Shown here: positions 17,206-17,218 of the stretch, in pieces
How the letters are laid out: every line of letters starts with the position of its first letter
Numbering within the stretch: position 1 is the first letter of the stretch
Source of the DNA: Hemicentrotus pulcherrimus
Taxonomy: Eukaryota > Echinodermata > Echinoidea > Camarodonta > Strongylocentrotidae
Direction of reading: 5' to 3'
Assembly (NCBI GenBank): GCA_003118195.1
Contig: BEXV01002848.1
Coordinates: 37,391-54,608, forward strand
Length of the DNA stretch: 17,218 nt
Notes under the pieces: model-generated
What the model was told of the DNA's origin: nothing
The model's database searches: none
Seen by the model: the letters and a program-made list of their open reading frames with translations, nothing else
Made by a program: the position numbers and the translations under genes

Positions 17206-17218
17206 GTAAACATTCTCT

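Larger units (their letters stand above)
1994..17218 (+). other. DNAI7: DNAI7 (CASC1) gene, 5' portion, running off the right edge
   Basis: The gene is assembled from one probable non-coding exon and eight coding exons. DNAI7 proteins (CASC1/LAS1 in mammals, IC97/FAP94 in Chlamydomonas) act in the ciliary and flagellar axoneme, where the algal protein is a subunit of inner dynein arm I1/f and contacts tubulin. The joined exons read continuously for 469 complete codons. They match the vertebrate protein in order, as I remember it: a Glu/Arg-rich N-terminus, CDGSPDP, KNPR, a DIAxRxxHTxxDH segment, LGGVxHxDxLxxPPQ and a GKxWRxDG segment. This order corresponds to the Casc1 N-terminal domain family followed by the start of the Casc1 domain. 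The 3' end is missing, and so is the start-codon exon. Residue numbers in the exon entries count from the first complete codon of exon 6968-7059. Confidence 0.9.

Noticed and set aside
1..17218. CRISPR array, operon, bacterial defence or phage-like system
   Set aside because: The window is intron-bearing animal DNA. No regularly spaced repeats, compact gene clusters or prokaryotic signals are present.

Overview
This window is animal nuclear DNA: AT-rich, intron-dense and full of small interspersed repeats. It carries the 5' part of one recognisable protein-coding gene on the + strand, DNAI7 (older name CASC1; Chlamydomonas IC97/FAP94), a ciliary axonemal dynein-associated protein. The tRNA-derived SINEs, short inverted-repeat elements, the (AAT)n/TTTATAAAGCGC-type repeat and the density of TACATGTA words look like a marine invertebrate deuterostome. 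An echinoderm such as a sea urchin is my best guess, from general familiarity rather than a search.

Layout. Positions 1-1700 are upstream DNA with a strong hairpin at 124-160 and no gene I can support. A candidate promoter follows: a C-rich/G-quadruplex tract (1708-1727), two CCAAT boxes, a weak RFX X-box-like site, a TATA-like box (1961) and an initiator (A at 1994). It leads into a probable non-coding first exon (1994-2191) and a large first intron. Eight coding exons come next: 6968-7059, 8388-8492, 11021-11161, 12137-12283, 14927-15030, 15611-16155, 16544-16712 and 17099-17205. All have GT-AG borders and compatible phases. Together they encode 469 consecutive complete codons; the human protein is roughly 700 residues, so the 3' part lies beyond the window. 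The exon carrying the start codon was not found with confidence.

The visible protein runs from a charged coiled coil, through the conserved WxxYxxCDGSPDP segment and the KNPR segment, to a 96-residue Glu/Pro-rich acidic insert that ends like a tubulin tail. After the insert it returns to conserved sequence (VLGGVIHFDLLTMPPQP, GKQWRLDG).

The introns hold the less expected material. There are two copies of a small hAT-like element; one is complete, with CAGGG/CCCTG ends and a perfect 8-bp target duplication. There are also two copies of a second, unidentified 327-379 bp element with inverted ends. In both families the two copies lie in opposite orientation in different introns of this gene, nested around exons, so the pre-mRNA could fold back on itself around a 141-nt in-frame exon. 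Other content includes at least two tRNA-derived SINEs, two G-quadruplex motifs, several perfect palindromes and a large excess of the 8-mer TACATGTA. I found no CRISPR array, operon, second gene or defence-like system.
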